Source: JBOGOC01 sp050747525
Lineage (GTDB): Bacteria > Acidobacteriota > Polarisedimenticolia > JACPZX01 > DASXTC01
Direction: 5' to 3'
Assembly (NCBI GenBank): GCA_050747525.1
Contig: JBOGOC010000006.1
Span: 1 to 51,243 of the forward strand
DNA: 51,243 bases
Shown here: positions 24,460-31,538 of the stretch, piece after piece
Layout: each line of letters begins with the position of its first letter
Position numbering within the stretch: position 1 is the first letter of the stretch
The notes under the pieces: model-generated
What the model saw: the letters and a program-made list of their open reading frames with translations, nothing else
Told to the model about the DNA's origin: nothing
Database searches by the model: none
Translations under genes and position numbers: made by a program

Positions 24460-25632
24460 GTGATCCGCGTCTGCCACATCATCACGCAGCTGGAGCTGGG
24501 TGGAGCGCAGAAGATCGCCCTCTACACCGCCCAGCATCTCGACCGGTCCCGTTTCTCCGCCCAGATCATCGCCGGCCCCGGCGGAATGCTCGACGAGGAG
24601 GCCCGGGACCTGGGCATTCCCTTCCACATCGTCCCGAGTCTGATCCGTCAGGTCTCGCCCGCGCACGACCTGCTCGCCCTGGCCCAGCTGACGCGACTGC
24701 TGCGCCGCATGCGGCCTGACGTCGTGCACACCCATTCTTCCAAAGCGGGCATCCTGGGGCGCTGGGCCGCCACCCTGGCCGGCGTGCCGCACATCGTGCA
24801 TTCCGTGCACGGCTTCGGCTTCAATCCGGCTCAGGGGAGGATCGCGCGCCGGCTGTTCGTCTCGCTGGAGCGTGTCACCTGCCGGATGGCCACCAGCGTC
24901 CTGGTGATGGTGTCGCAGGCCAATCTGAAGACGGGACATGACCTGGATCTGTTCGACCCGCGGCGTGCGTCGCTCATCCGCTGCGGCGTGCCGCTGACCG
25001 AATTCCATCCCGCGGCGGCACCACGCCCGCACGGCTCGCCGCTGACGGTCGGCATGGTGGCCTGCCTCAAGCCGCAGAAGGCCCCGCTGGACTTCGTCGC
25101 GGTGGCCGCGCGCGTCACGAAGGCCAGGCCCCCGCTCCCCCCCGTGAAGTTCGTGCTGGTGGGGGACGGCGAGCTGAGGCCCGCGGTGGAGTCGGCCATC
25201 GCGCAGGCCGGCCTCCAGGGGATCGTCACCCTCGCGGGCTGGCGGCGCGACGTGCCCGAGGTGCTGCGCGGACTGGACGTGCTGCTGCACACCTCCCGCT
25301 GGGAAGGGCTCCCGCTCACCTTTCTGGAGGCGATGGCCACCGGGCTGCCGATCGTGGGGACGGGAGTCGACGGGAACCTGGACGTCGTGGAGGAGGGGGT
25401 GACCGGCTACCTGCTCCAGCCCGGTGACGTGGAAGGCCTCGCGCGCCGCTGCACCGAGCTGCTGCGCGATCCCGATGGAAGGCGCCGCATGGGAGAGGAG
25501 GCGCGCCGCCGCGTGCTGCTGTTCGACGTCGACGGGATGGTGAGACGCAAGGAGCTGCTGTACGAAGGGCTGGTCAGCGGAGGGCCGGCTCGCGCCGTGG
25601 CGATGTCCACCCAGGTGGATGCGCTGGGATGA
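24460..25632 (+). CDS. Glycosyltransferase family 4, copy 5
   Basis: A 390-residue GT-B enzyme beginning VIRVCHIITQLELGGAQ, a classic GT4 opening. VVHTHSSKAGILGRWAA, VHSVHGFGF, GMVACLKPQKAPLDFV, LVGDGELRP and HTSRWEGLPLTFLEAMATGLP (donor site) follow. GTG 24460 starts one base after the previous stop. Its own stop overlaps the ABC ATPase gene as ATGA, so the last glycosyltransferase of the operon is translationally linked to the pilus-export-like genes. Confidence 0.87.
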   Translation: MIRVCHIITQLELGGAQKIALYTAQHLDRSRFSAQIIAGPGGMLDEEARDLGIPFHIVPSLIRQVSPAHDLLALAQLTRLLRRMRPDVVHTHSSKAGILGRWAATLAGVPHIVHSVHGFGFNPAQGRIARRLFVSLERVTCRMATSVLVMVSQANLKTGHDLDLFDPRRASLIRCGVPLTEFHPAAAPRPHGSPLTVGMVACLKPQKAPLDFVAVAARVTKARPPLPPVKFVLVGDGELRPAVESAIAQAGLQGIVTLAGWRRDVPEVLRGLDVLLHTSRWEGLPLTFLEAMATGLPIVGTGVDGNLDVVEEGVTGYLLQPGDVEGLARRCTELLRDPDGRRRMGEEARRRVLLFDVDGMVRRKELLYEGLVSGGPARAVAMSTQVDALG

Positions 25633-26558
25633 CGGTCCAGGCGCTGACGCTCGCGGGAGTGTGCAAGACCTACAAGGGGCACCTGTCCCTCACATCGCGC
25701 GAAGTGATCCGCGGGCTCGATCTCCAGGTGGAGTCGGGCGAGGTCTTCGGCCTGCTCGGGCAGAACGGCGCGGGCAAGACCACCACCATCAAGATGATCC
25801 TCTCGCTGATCTTCCCTGATGCCGGCGACATCCGCATCTTCGGGCAGCCGTGCGGCCGGATCGAGGTGAAGCGGCGCCTGGGTTTCCTTCCCGAGAACCC
25901 CTACTTCTACGAGTACCTGACGGGACGCGAGTTCCTGGACTTCTACGGACAGCTGTTCGGGATGGAGCGCGGCGTCCGCCGCCGGCGCGCCTCCGAGGTG
26001 CTGCAGAAGGTGGGGATGGAGTCCCGCGCCGACCTTCCCCTGCGCAAGTACTCCAAGGGGATGCTGCAGCGCATCGGCATGGCGCAGGCGCTCCTCAACG
26101 ACCCGGAGCTGATCATCCTGGACGAGCCGATGAGCGGGCTGGATCCGATCGGGCGCAGGGAGTTCCGGGACCTGATCCTGGAGCTGAAGCAGCGGGGCCG
26201 GACCGTCTTCTTCTCTTCGCACATCCTCTCGGACGCCGAGGCCATCTGCGACCGCGTGGCCATCCTCAAAGACGGGCGCCTGGCCCGCTGCGGGCGGCTC
26301 GCCGAGCTGCTCTCGTCGGACGTGCGCTCGTGGGAGGTGACCCTGGCGGGCCCGCCCTTCGAGGCGCTGGCCGCCCGCGGAGCGCGCGCGGAGGTGATCT
26401 CGGCCCGTGGAGCCGAGACGCTGCTGCGGGTGGGAGCGCCCCAGGATCTGGACGGCCTGCTGGACGCCGCGCGGACGGCCGGGGCACGGCTCATCTCGGT
26501 CACGCCGCGGCGCGACACCCTGGAGGATCTGTACCTGCGCGAGGTGGCCGGGCGATGA
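25629..26558 (+). CDS. ABC transporter ATP-binding protein (PilH-like by context)
   Basis: A 309-residue ABC ATPase. Walker A GQNGAGKTTT at about residues 44-53, signature YSKGMLQRIGMAQ (a KG variant of LSGGQ, as in many ABC-2 exporters) near 140, Walker B LIILDEPMSGLDP near 160 and the switch His in FFSSHIL. The last 80 residues form an accessory domain. It pairs with the permease that overlaps it. Genes for an ATPase, a permease, an accessory protein and PilD in a row recall pilGHI-pilD of Myxococcus, needed for pilus assembly (from memory). A polysaccharide or heme-type exporter is the alternative. Confidence 0.85.
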   Translation: MTVQALTLAGVCKTYKGHLSLTSREVIRGLDLQVESGEVFGLLGQNGAGKTTTIKMILSLIFPDAGDIRIFGQPCGRIEVKRRLGFLPENPYFYEYLTGREFLDFYGQLFGMERGVRRRRASEVLQKVGMESRADLPLRKYSKGMLQRIGMAQALLNDPELIILDEPMSGLDPIGRREFRDLILELKQRGRTVFFSSHILSDAEAICDRVAILKDGRLARCGRLAELLSSDVRSWEVTLAGPPFEALAARGARAEVISARGAETLLRVGAPQDLDGLLDAARTAGARLISVTPRRDTLEDLYLREVAGR

Positions 26559-27316
26559 AGGTCGCCGCCATCGCCGCCAACACCTTCCGCGAGGCGATCC
26601 GCGACCGCATCCTGTACCTGCTACTGGCGTTTGCCATCCTGATGATCGTCTCCAGCCGGATCCTCAGCCTCCTGACCGTCGGAGCGGAGGAGAAGATCGT
26701 CAAGGACGTCGGCCTGGCGTCCCTGTCGCTGTTCGGCGTGGCCACCGCCATCTTCGTGGGCGTGGGGCTGGTGTTCAAGGAGATCGAGAAGCGCACGGTC
26801 TACACGCTCATCTCCAAGCCGATCTCCCGATCGCAGTTCATCCTGGGCAAGTACCTGGGTCTGGTGATGGTGCTGGCGGTCAACCTCTCGATCATGACCG
26901 CGGTCTTCTACCTGCTGCTGATGCTCAAGGGGTGGATGGACCTGGGGATCACGCGGGCGGTCCTGCTGATCTTCGTGGAGCTGGCGCTGGTGACGGGCAT
27001 CGCCATCCTGTTCTCGTCCTTCTCCACCCCCATCCTGAGCAGCCTCTTCACCGTCACCTGCTACGTGATCGGCCACCTGTCGTGGGGGCTGCTGCTGCTC
27101 GCCGACAAGGTGCAGGGGAGCTTCGCCAAAGTGCTGTGCGGCGTCCTCTACCGCGTGCTGCCCAATCTGGAGCTCCTCAACGTGAGAGGGCAGGTGGTGC
27201 ATGGAGAAACCGTGCCGTGGAGCCGTGTGTGGGACGGCGCGGTGTACGGCCTGGGCTACACCGTCGTGGTGCTGGCGCTGGCCGTGCTCGTGTTCCGCCG
27301 GCGGGACTTCCTGTGA
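26555..27316 (+). CDS. ABC-2 type transporter permease (PilI-like by context)
   Basis: A 253-residue membrane protein with six hydrophobic segments. It begins VAAIAANTFREAIRDRILYLL, a common opening in single-domain ABC-2 permeases. EIEKRTVYTLISKPISRSQF forms the cytoplasmic coupling helix between the second and third segments. It is the membrane partner of the ATPase at 25629, with which it overlaps by 4 nt (ATGA). The real start is ATG 26555; the open frame upstream lies inside the ATPase gene. The cargo is unknown; pilus assembly is inferred from the adjoining pilD. Confidence 0.84.
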   Translation: MKVAAIAANTFREAIRDRILYLLLAFAILMIVSSRILSLLTVGAEEKIVKDVGLASLSLFGVATAIFVGVGLVFKEIEKRTVYTLISKPISRSQFILGKYLGLVMVLAVNLSIMTAVFYLLLMLKGWMDLGITRAVLLIFVELALVTGIAILFSSFSTPILSSLFTVTCYVIGHLSWGLLLLADKVQGSFAKVLCGVLYRVLPNLELLNVRGQVVHGETVPWSRVWDGAVYGLGYTVVVLALAVLVFRRRDFL

Positions 27317-28167
27317 TCCGGAGCGCGGCGATCGTCCTGGGCGTCCTGGGGGCGGCGGCGGCGTCCGCGCACGCCGGCTGGAGGCTCGAGCGCGAGCATC
27401 GGCAGGTCTCCTCCTCCGCGCAGGTGCTGTACCTGCCCTCGGGGCGGTACCTGAAAGTCGCGTCGCTGGGGTTCCCCGAGCTGCTGGCCGATCTCGTCTA
27501 CATCTGGTCCATCCAGTTCTACGGCAACTACGCCGCCGCGGATCGCTTCCGCTACCTGGAGCACGTGTACGGCAACGTGATCAGCGAGCTGGACCCCCGG
27601 TACGTCGACCCGTACCTGGTGGGCTCGCTGATCATGAGCATCGAGGCGAACGACCAGAAGATGGCCCTGCGGTTGCTGGACAAGGGGATGGCGGCCAACC
27701 CGCGTGAGTGGATCCTGCCGTTCGAGGCGGGGTTCATCTGCTACGACCGTCTGGGGGATCACGCGCGGGCGGCGAAGTACTTCGAGCAGGCGATGCGGAT
27801 CGAGGGCTCCCCGGCGGTCATCCAGCGTCTGCACGCCGAGATGTACAACAAGATGGGAGATCGCCGCACGTCGCTGGCTTACTGGAGAGAGGTGCTCGAG
27901 CAGGCCACCACCGACTACGTGAAGGACGTTTCCTGGCGGCACGTGCACGACCTGACCATCGAAGTGCAGCTGGAGGACCTTCGTGCCGCCGTGCAGCGGT
28001 ACCGCGACCGCCATGCCTCGTGGCCTCCGGACCTGGATTCTCTGGCCAGGGCAGGTCTGTTGCAGGACGTGCCGCTGGATCCCGACGGCAAGCCCTACGC
28101 GTACGACAGGTCCACGGGAGCCGTCACCAGCCAGAGCCGGTTCAGCCTTTACAGGCCCGGACGGTGA
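27313..28167 (+). CDS. TPR-containing membrane-anchored protein (ABC/pilus accessory)
   Basis: A 284-residue protein with an N-terminal hydrophobic segment (about residues 4-19, ending AHA), then TPR-like helices: DPYLVGSLIMSIEANDQKM, KGMAANPREWILPFEAGFI and GDHARAAKYFEQAMRIEGS. The last 60 residues (WPPDLDSLARAGLLQDVPLDPDGKPY) resemble the small domain often fused to pilus or pseudopilin accessory proteins. GTG 27313 gives a GTGA overlap with the permease. Position between the ABC permease and pilD suggests the role of PilG in the myxobacterial cluster, but I cannot show homology by eye. Confidence 0.72.
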   Translation: MIRSAAIVLGVLGAAAASAHAGWRLEREHRQVSSSAQVLYLPSGRYLKVASLGFPELLADLVYIWSIQFYGNYAAADRFRYLEHVYGNVISELDPRYVDPYLVGSLIMSIEANDQKMALRLLDKGMAANPREWILPFEAGFICYDRLGDHARAAKYFEQAMRIEGSPAVIQRLHAEMYNKMGDRRTSLAYWREVLEQATTDYVKDVSWRHVHDLTIEVQLEDLRAAVQRYRDRHASWPPDLDSLARAGLLQDVPLDPDGKPYAYDRSTGAVTSQSRFSLYRPGR

Positions 28168-29087
28168 TCGGGGTGGATGCCGACGCCTTCCCCGCGGCTG
28201 CCCAGGCCGCCGTGGCGGCCGTGCTCGGCCTCATCTTCGGGTCGTTCGCGAACGTGTGCATCCATCGGCTTCCGGATCGCCGTTCGGTGGCGTGGCCAGG
28301 CTCGGCCTGCCCGCAGTGCGGCGCGCGCATCGCCTGGTACGACAACCTCCCGGTGCTTTCCTGGATCGTCCTGAGGGGACGGTGCCGCGCCTGCACGGCC
28401 TCCATCTCCGTCCGCTACCCCCTCGTCGAGGCGCTCTGCGCGTGCCTGGTGGTGGCTCTGTGGGCCGAACATGGCCTGTCCCTGCGATGGGCCGCGCTCT
28501 CCTACCTGGCCGTCTCCATCGTGGTGCTGATCCCCATCGACATGCGTCATGGCATCCTCCCCGACAAGGTCACCATCACGGGGATCGTCGTGGGGCTGGC
28601 GGCGTCGCTCGTGACCATGCCCCCCGGCCCGTTCGGGGCGGCCCGCGGAGCCCTGGTCGGGGCGCTGGTGCCGATCGGAGTGAGGTCGCTCTACATGGCC
28701 TGGGCGAAGCTGCGCGATCGCCGGCGCCGCCTTCCCGCGGCCGCTCACGCCGATGCGGCGGCCGGGCCTCCGGCCGAGGCCGAAGCACCGGCCGAACCTG
28801 CCGAGGACGCCGGGCCTCCGGCCGATCCGCAGCGCGAGGGGATGGGCCTGGGCGACGTGAAGATGCTGGCTATGGTGGGCGCCTTCCTCGGTGCTCCCGG
28901 CGCCCTGCTCACCATGCTGCTGGGATCCATGCTCGGCACGATCTACGTGGCGCCCCTGCTGGCGACCGGCCGCCACAACATGAAGACGCCCATCCCCTTC
29001 GGCCCCTTCCTCGGGGTCGGCGCCCTCGCGGTGATCTTCTGGGGCGACGCGATGATCGACTGGTACCTCGGCCTGATCATTCCCTGA
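28164..29087 (+). CDS. pilD: Prepilin peptidase / N-methyltransferase (PilD/GspO, A24 family)
   Basis: A 307-residue inner-membrane aspartic protease that cuts prepilin leaders at G/F and methylates the new N-terminus. FGSFANVCIHRLP, then the zinc tetrad C49, C52, C74, C77 of the methylase domain. The catalytic aspartates are expected at D126 (IPIDMRHGILPD) and D231 (GLGDVKM). Residues about 188-225 are an unusual Ala/Pro/Glu-rich insertion in the cytoplasmic loop before the second aspartate. GTG 28164 overlaps the TPR gene. It would process all five prepilins of this window. It is the last gene of the long operon. Confidence 0.94.
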   Translation: MIGVDADAFPAAAQAAVAAVLGLIFGSFANVCIHRLPDRRSVAWPGSACPQCGARIAWYDNLPVLSWIVLRGRCRACTASISVRYPLVEALCACLVVALWAEHGLSLRWAALSYLAVSIVVLIPIDMRHGILPDKVTITGIVVGLAASLVTMPPGPFGAARGALVGALVPIGVRSLYMAWAKLRDRRRRLPAAAHADAAAGPPAEAEAPAEPAEDAGPPADPQREGMGLGDVKMLAMVGAFLGAPGALLTMLLGSMLGTIYVAPLLATGRHNMKTPIPFGPFLGVGALAVIFWGDAMIDWYLGLIIP

Positions 29088-29189
29088 CCATTCCCGATCC
29101 GTCCGCCCGCGGCCGCGTGGTGTGACGTCCTGGAGCGGATGGGCGGACACGCGGCTTCCCCGGCTGTGTGGCCGCCGGGCGCTGCCGCG

Positions 29190-29205
29190 TGGCAGTGGGC
29201 TTGCT
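29190..29205 (+). promoter_or_regulatory. Sigma-54 promoter of the minor pilin genes
   Basis: TGGCAGT-GGGC-TTGCT has GG at 29191-29192 and GC at 29203-29204 with the exact 10-base gap, and matches 10 of the 12 consensus positions. The predicted start is about 29216, only three bases before ATG 29219. That fits the lack of any ribosome site there. The rest of the 131-base gap after pilD shows only one GACAC element (29146-29150) that might bind an activator. Confidence 0.7.
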
Positions 29206-29218
29206 ACGTCTCCACCGC

Positions 29219-29680
29219 ATGAGGAACGAGGCGCGGAAGCGTGCGGCGGGATTCAGCCTGGTGGAGGTGCTGGTCTCCATGGGTCTTCTTTCCGGGATCC
29301 TCGCGGCCATCGCCGCCATGTTCGTGCTGGCGGGCGCGTGCATCCGGTCGGGACGCCACCTCACCGTGGCGACGACGCTCGCGCAGAACGTGATGGACGA
29401 CCTCGGGCCGCGGCCAGGGGAGTTCGGAAACCCCGATCCCGATGCGGTTTTCGCGTCCTCCGATACGCGGTCGGCCGGCAGCGCGGCCGATCTCCTGTGG
29501 GGGCTCGATGTGCGATCCGGACTGCACGAAGGGTTCGCCGTCGTGTCCACGACCCCGCTGGGAGGACCGCTGGCCCCCGCCACGTTCGCCTCCGCAGAAG
29601 GCCTGCGCGTGCGCGTCACCGTGGGCTGGGCCGAGATGCGGCGCGCCCGCAGCGTCACGTTCGAAGAGGTGCGCTTCTGA
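29219..29680 (+). CDS. pilV: Type IV minor pilin, PilV-like
   Basis: A 153-residue prepilin. Basic leader MRNEARKRAAG, cleavage G11/F12, mature FSLVE with Glu at position 5, then a helix with MGLLSGILAAIAAMFVLAG. The VEVLVSMGLLSG pattern is typical of PilV/GspI-like minor pilins that prime filament assembly. The body has no obvious known domain. The open frame extends to 29168, but ATG 29219 is chosen because it gives a normal leader length. No Shine-Dalgarno is visible, consistent with a nearly leaderless transcript from the sigma-54 promoter. The stop overlaps the next gene as CTGA. Confidence 0.84.
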   Translation: MRNEARKRAAGFSLVEVLVSMGLLSGILAAIAAMFVLAGACIRSGRHLTVATTLAQNVMDDLGPRPGEFGNPDPDAVFASSDTRSAGSAADLLWGLDVRSGLHEGFAVVSTTPLGGPLAPATFASAEGLRVRVTVGWAEMRRARSVTFEEVRF

Positions 29681-30564
29681 CCCCGGCGAGGCGGGAGGCC
29701 GGCTTCGCCATGATCGAGGCGCTCGTGGCGCTGGGGCTCACGGCCGTTCTGTTCGCCGCCCTGCTCACGCTTCACGATCGGCTGGCGGCCTCGTTCAAGG
29801 CAAGCGAGAACGAGGCCACGCTGCAGCAGACGACGCGAGCGGCCTTCGACAGAATCGTGGCCGACGTGCGCCTGGCCGGCCTCAACATCCATCCCGATGG
29901 AGCGGAGGGACGGCCCGAGGAAGCCATCGAGGGTATGTGGGACGCCGTCCTGGTGGTGCGCGCCGACTTCGATTTCGAGGATCCGGCGGCGAGCCTGTCC
30001 CCGGAGACGTCGCTCGGCGGGCCCTCGCTCCCTTTCCGCGTGGTCAGCACCGGCAACGACGAGATCGTCGCCTATGCGCTGGGCAAGGCCTCCGGAGGAG
30101 GGGAGACGCGGGCCTTCGTGGCGGACGTGGCCGGCGTGCCTCGCGATGGGTCGGGCGAGACGGTGTCCCTGACCGACGTTCACGTGACCCACGATGATCC
30201 GCCGTACACGCTCTACCGGTTCGTGGTCTCCGCCAACTCCACCTCCGTCACGCGGCAGCCGGTGGCCGACGGCATCCGCTCGATGAGCTTCCGCTACCAG
30301 GACTCCGCTGGGGTTTTCCTTCCCGCCGCGGGAGGCGCGGACGATCCGGCCGGCGTCTCCCTGCGGCGCCGTGTCCACCGTGTCGAGGTACGGATCCTGG
30401 GCATGACGGAGGACCCGGATCCGTCGTACCTGAATCCGGCAGATCCGGCCGGCACGGCCCGTCACCACAGGACGTTCGTCCTTCGGGGCTCCGTCACGCC
30501 ACGCAACGAGGGCCTGGACGGGGCGATCGACATCCCCCCCGACGACCCCAACAGCCCGGTCTGA
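29677..30564 (+). CDS. pilW: Type IV minor pilin, PilW-like, probable CTG start
   Basis: A 295-residue prepilin read from CTG 29677. The start is set by processing logic. The first in-frame ATG (29710) falls inside the mature segment, after the G/F site, and would destroy it. CTG 29677 gives leader MTPARREAG, cleavage G9/F10 and Glu at mature position 5 (FAMIE). It overlaps the pilV stop by 4 nt (CTGA), just as other junctions use ATGA or GTGA. The mature protein has one N-terminal helix, then TTRAAFDRIVADVRLAGLNIHP, characteristic of PilW/PilJ-type subunits, and a long beta-rich body. It likely forms the tip complex with PilV. Confidence 0.83.
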   Translation: MTPARREAGFAMIEALVALGLTAVLFAALLTLHDRLAASFKASENEATLQQTTRAAFDRIVADVRLAGLNIHPDGAEGRPEEAIEGMWDAVLVVRADFDFEDPAASLSPETSLGGPSLPFRVVSTGNDEIVAYALGKASGGGETRAFVADVAGVPRDGSGETVSLTDVHVTHDDPPYTLYRFVVSANSTSVTRQPVADGIRSMSFRYQDSAGVFLPAAGGADDPAGVSLRRRVHRVEVRILGMTEDPDPSYLNPADPAGTARHHRTFVLRGSVTPRNEGLDGAIDIPPDDPNSPV

Positions 30565-30582
30565 GGCCACATGAAGCGGCCC

Positions 30583-30610
30583 TTGACTCGGCCCGGGACG
30601 GGCATAGATT
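30583..30610 (+). promoter_or_regulatory. Sigma-70 promoter of the lipoprotein gene (leaderless)
   Basis: TTGACT (30583-30588), a 16-base spacer and TAGATT (30605-30610). Start of transcription is expected at about 30617, and the ATG is at 30618. The transcript would therefore have no leader, and no ribosome site is present. Confidence 0.65.
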
Positions 30611-30617
30611 CGGCCGC

Positions 30618-31391
30618 ATGATCGTGCACACGGAGCGCCCCAGGCTCGTGCTGGTCCTGACCGTGGCCGCCTCGGTCCTGCTGTTCGCCTGCTCGGGCGG
30701 GGAGCGGGAAGTCGCGCAGCCGCAAGATGCCTCCGAGGCGGAAGCGGCCCCCTCGAGCGCCGAGGCTCCGGCCTCGCCGCCTGCGCCTCCGGCCCAGGCG
30801 TCCGCTGCGGCGGGACCCGCGCCGGTCCAGGCGGCTCCTCAGGGCACGCCGGCGCCTTCGGGCGCCACGCAGGCGGTGACCTTCGGCAGCGTCCCTCAGG
30901 ACGAACTGGTGGCAGCGCCCCGTCCGGAACGTCCCGCCATCAAGACGGGCTCGTCGCGGGTCTTCTCCAACGACGATCTGAAGGCCTACAAGGCGGTTCG
31001 TGAAGAGTACGGGTTCGCCGATGATGCCCGGAGCGCGGGCGCGTCCGATGCCCGGTCCGGCGGCAAGGAAGGCGGGAAAGGAGCCCCGGCGGACGCGAAG
31101 GACACGGACGCGAAGATCGCCGAGGCGACGAAGAAGCTCGCAGACCTCGGAGCCGAGCTTCAGAATCTCGAGAAGCGGATCCCCTCGCTGCACAACCCGC
31201 TCCTGCCGCGCGTGACGCCGCTCGACAAGGATCAGGCCTCCGAGGACGGGATGGATAATGCCGAGCGGCTGTCGCACGTGAAGCAGAGAATCGCCGAGGT
31301 CAAGACCGAGATGGAAGAGCTTCAGGCAACCCTCGCCGAGCTGCGCGCCGGCCCCGAGACGGACCAGACTCCCGACGACGGAAGCCGATAA
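30618..31391 (+). CDS. Lipoprotein with coiled-coil C-terminus, function unknown
   Basis: A 257-residue protein with an N-terminal signal of the lipoprotein type: basic start, hydrophobic core and a VLLFAC lipobox with Cys at about residue 25. Lipidation and anchoring in the outer or inner membrane are expected. A linker of about 60 residues rich in Ala, Pro, Glu and Ser follows. A polar region then leads to a heptad-like helix (KIAEATKKLADLGAELQNLE) and a second one (HVKQRIAEVKTEMEELQATL). No enzymatic motif. It is on its own promoter, between the minor pilin and GTPase operons. A periplasmic structural or pilus-accessory role is possible but unsupported. Confidence 0.72.
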   Translation: MIVHTERPRLVLVLTVAASVLLFACSGGEREVAQPQDASEAEAAPSSAEAPASPPAPPAQASAAAGPAPVQAAPQGTPAPSGATQAVTFGSVPQDELVAAPRPERPAIKTGSSRVFSNDDLKAYKAVREEYGFADDARSAGASDARSGGKEGGKGAPADAKDTDAKIAEATKKLADLGAELQNLEKRIPSLHNPLLPRVTPLDKDQASEDGMDNAERLSHVKQRIAEVKTEMEELQATLAELRAGPETDQTPDDGSR

Positions 31392-31427
31392 CTGCATTAG
31401 TCCGTGGACTTTGTGCGTTCCCCCGCC

Positions 31428-31456
31428 TTGACTCGCCCCTCTCCTGATGGTATCTT
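31428..31456 (+). promoter_or_regulatory. Sigma-70 promoter of the COG2403-arcC-argF operon
   Basis: TTGACT (31428-31433), 17 bases, TATCTT (31451-31456): five of six and four of six consensus bases at ideal spacing. The leader is about 76 nt and includes GAGG (31527-31530), eight bases before the ATG. No operator or ARG-box-like palindrome is obvious. Confidence 0.7.
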
Positions 31457-31538
31457 CGCCGCCCAATTCCTGACCGCCGGGAGCGCCCCAGTCGCCAGAG
31501 CCCCCGCGCCACAACCATGAAAGAATGAGGTCATTCGC

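Noticed and set aside
9817..29087. The polysaccharide locus as a recently acquired genomic island
   Set aside because: No integrase, transposase, att-like repeat or tRNA flank was seen, and base composition looks the same as in the ribosomal protein block.
28149..29150. Long minus-strand frames opposite real genes (this one, and others such as 34472-35286)
   Set aside because: They mirror the codon bias of the plus-strand genes, are rich in Arg, Gly, His and Pro, and have no recognisable motif or ribosome site.
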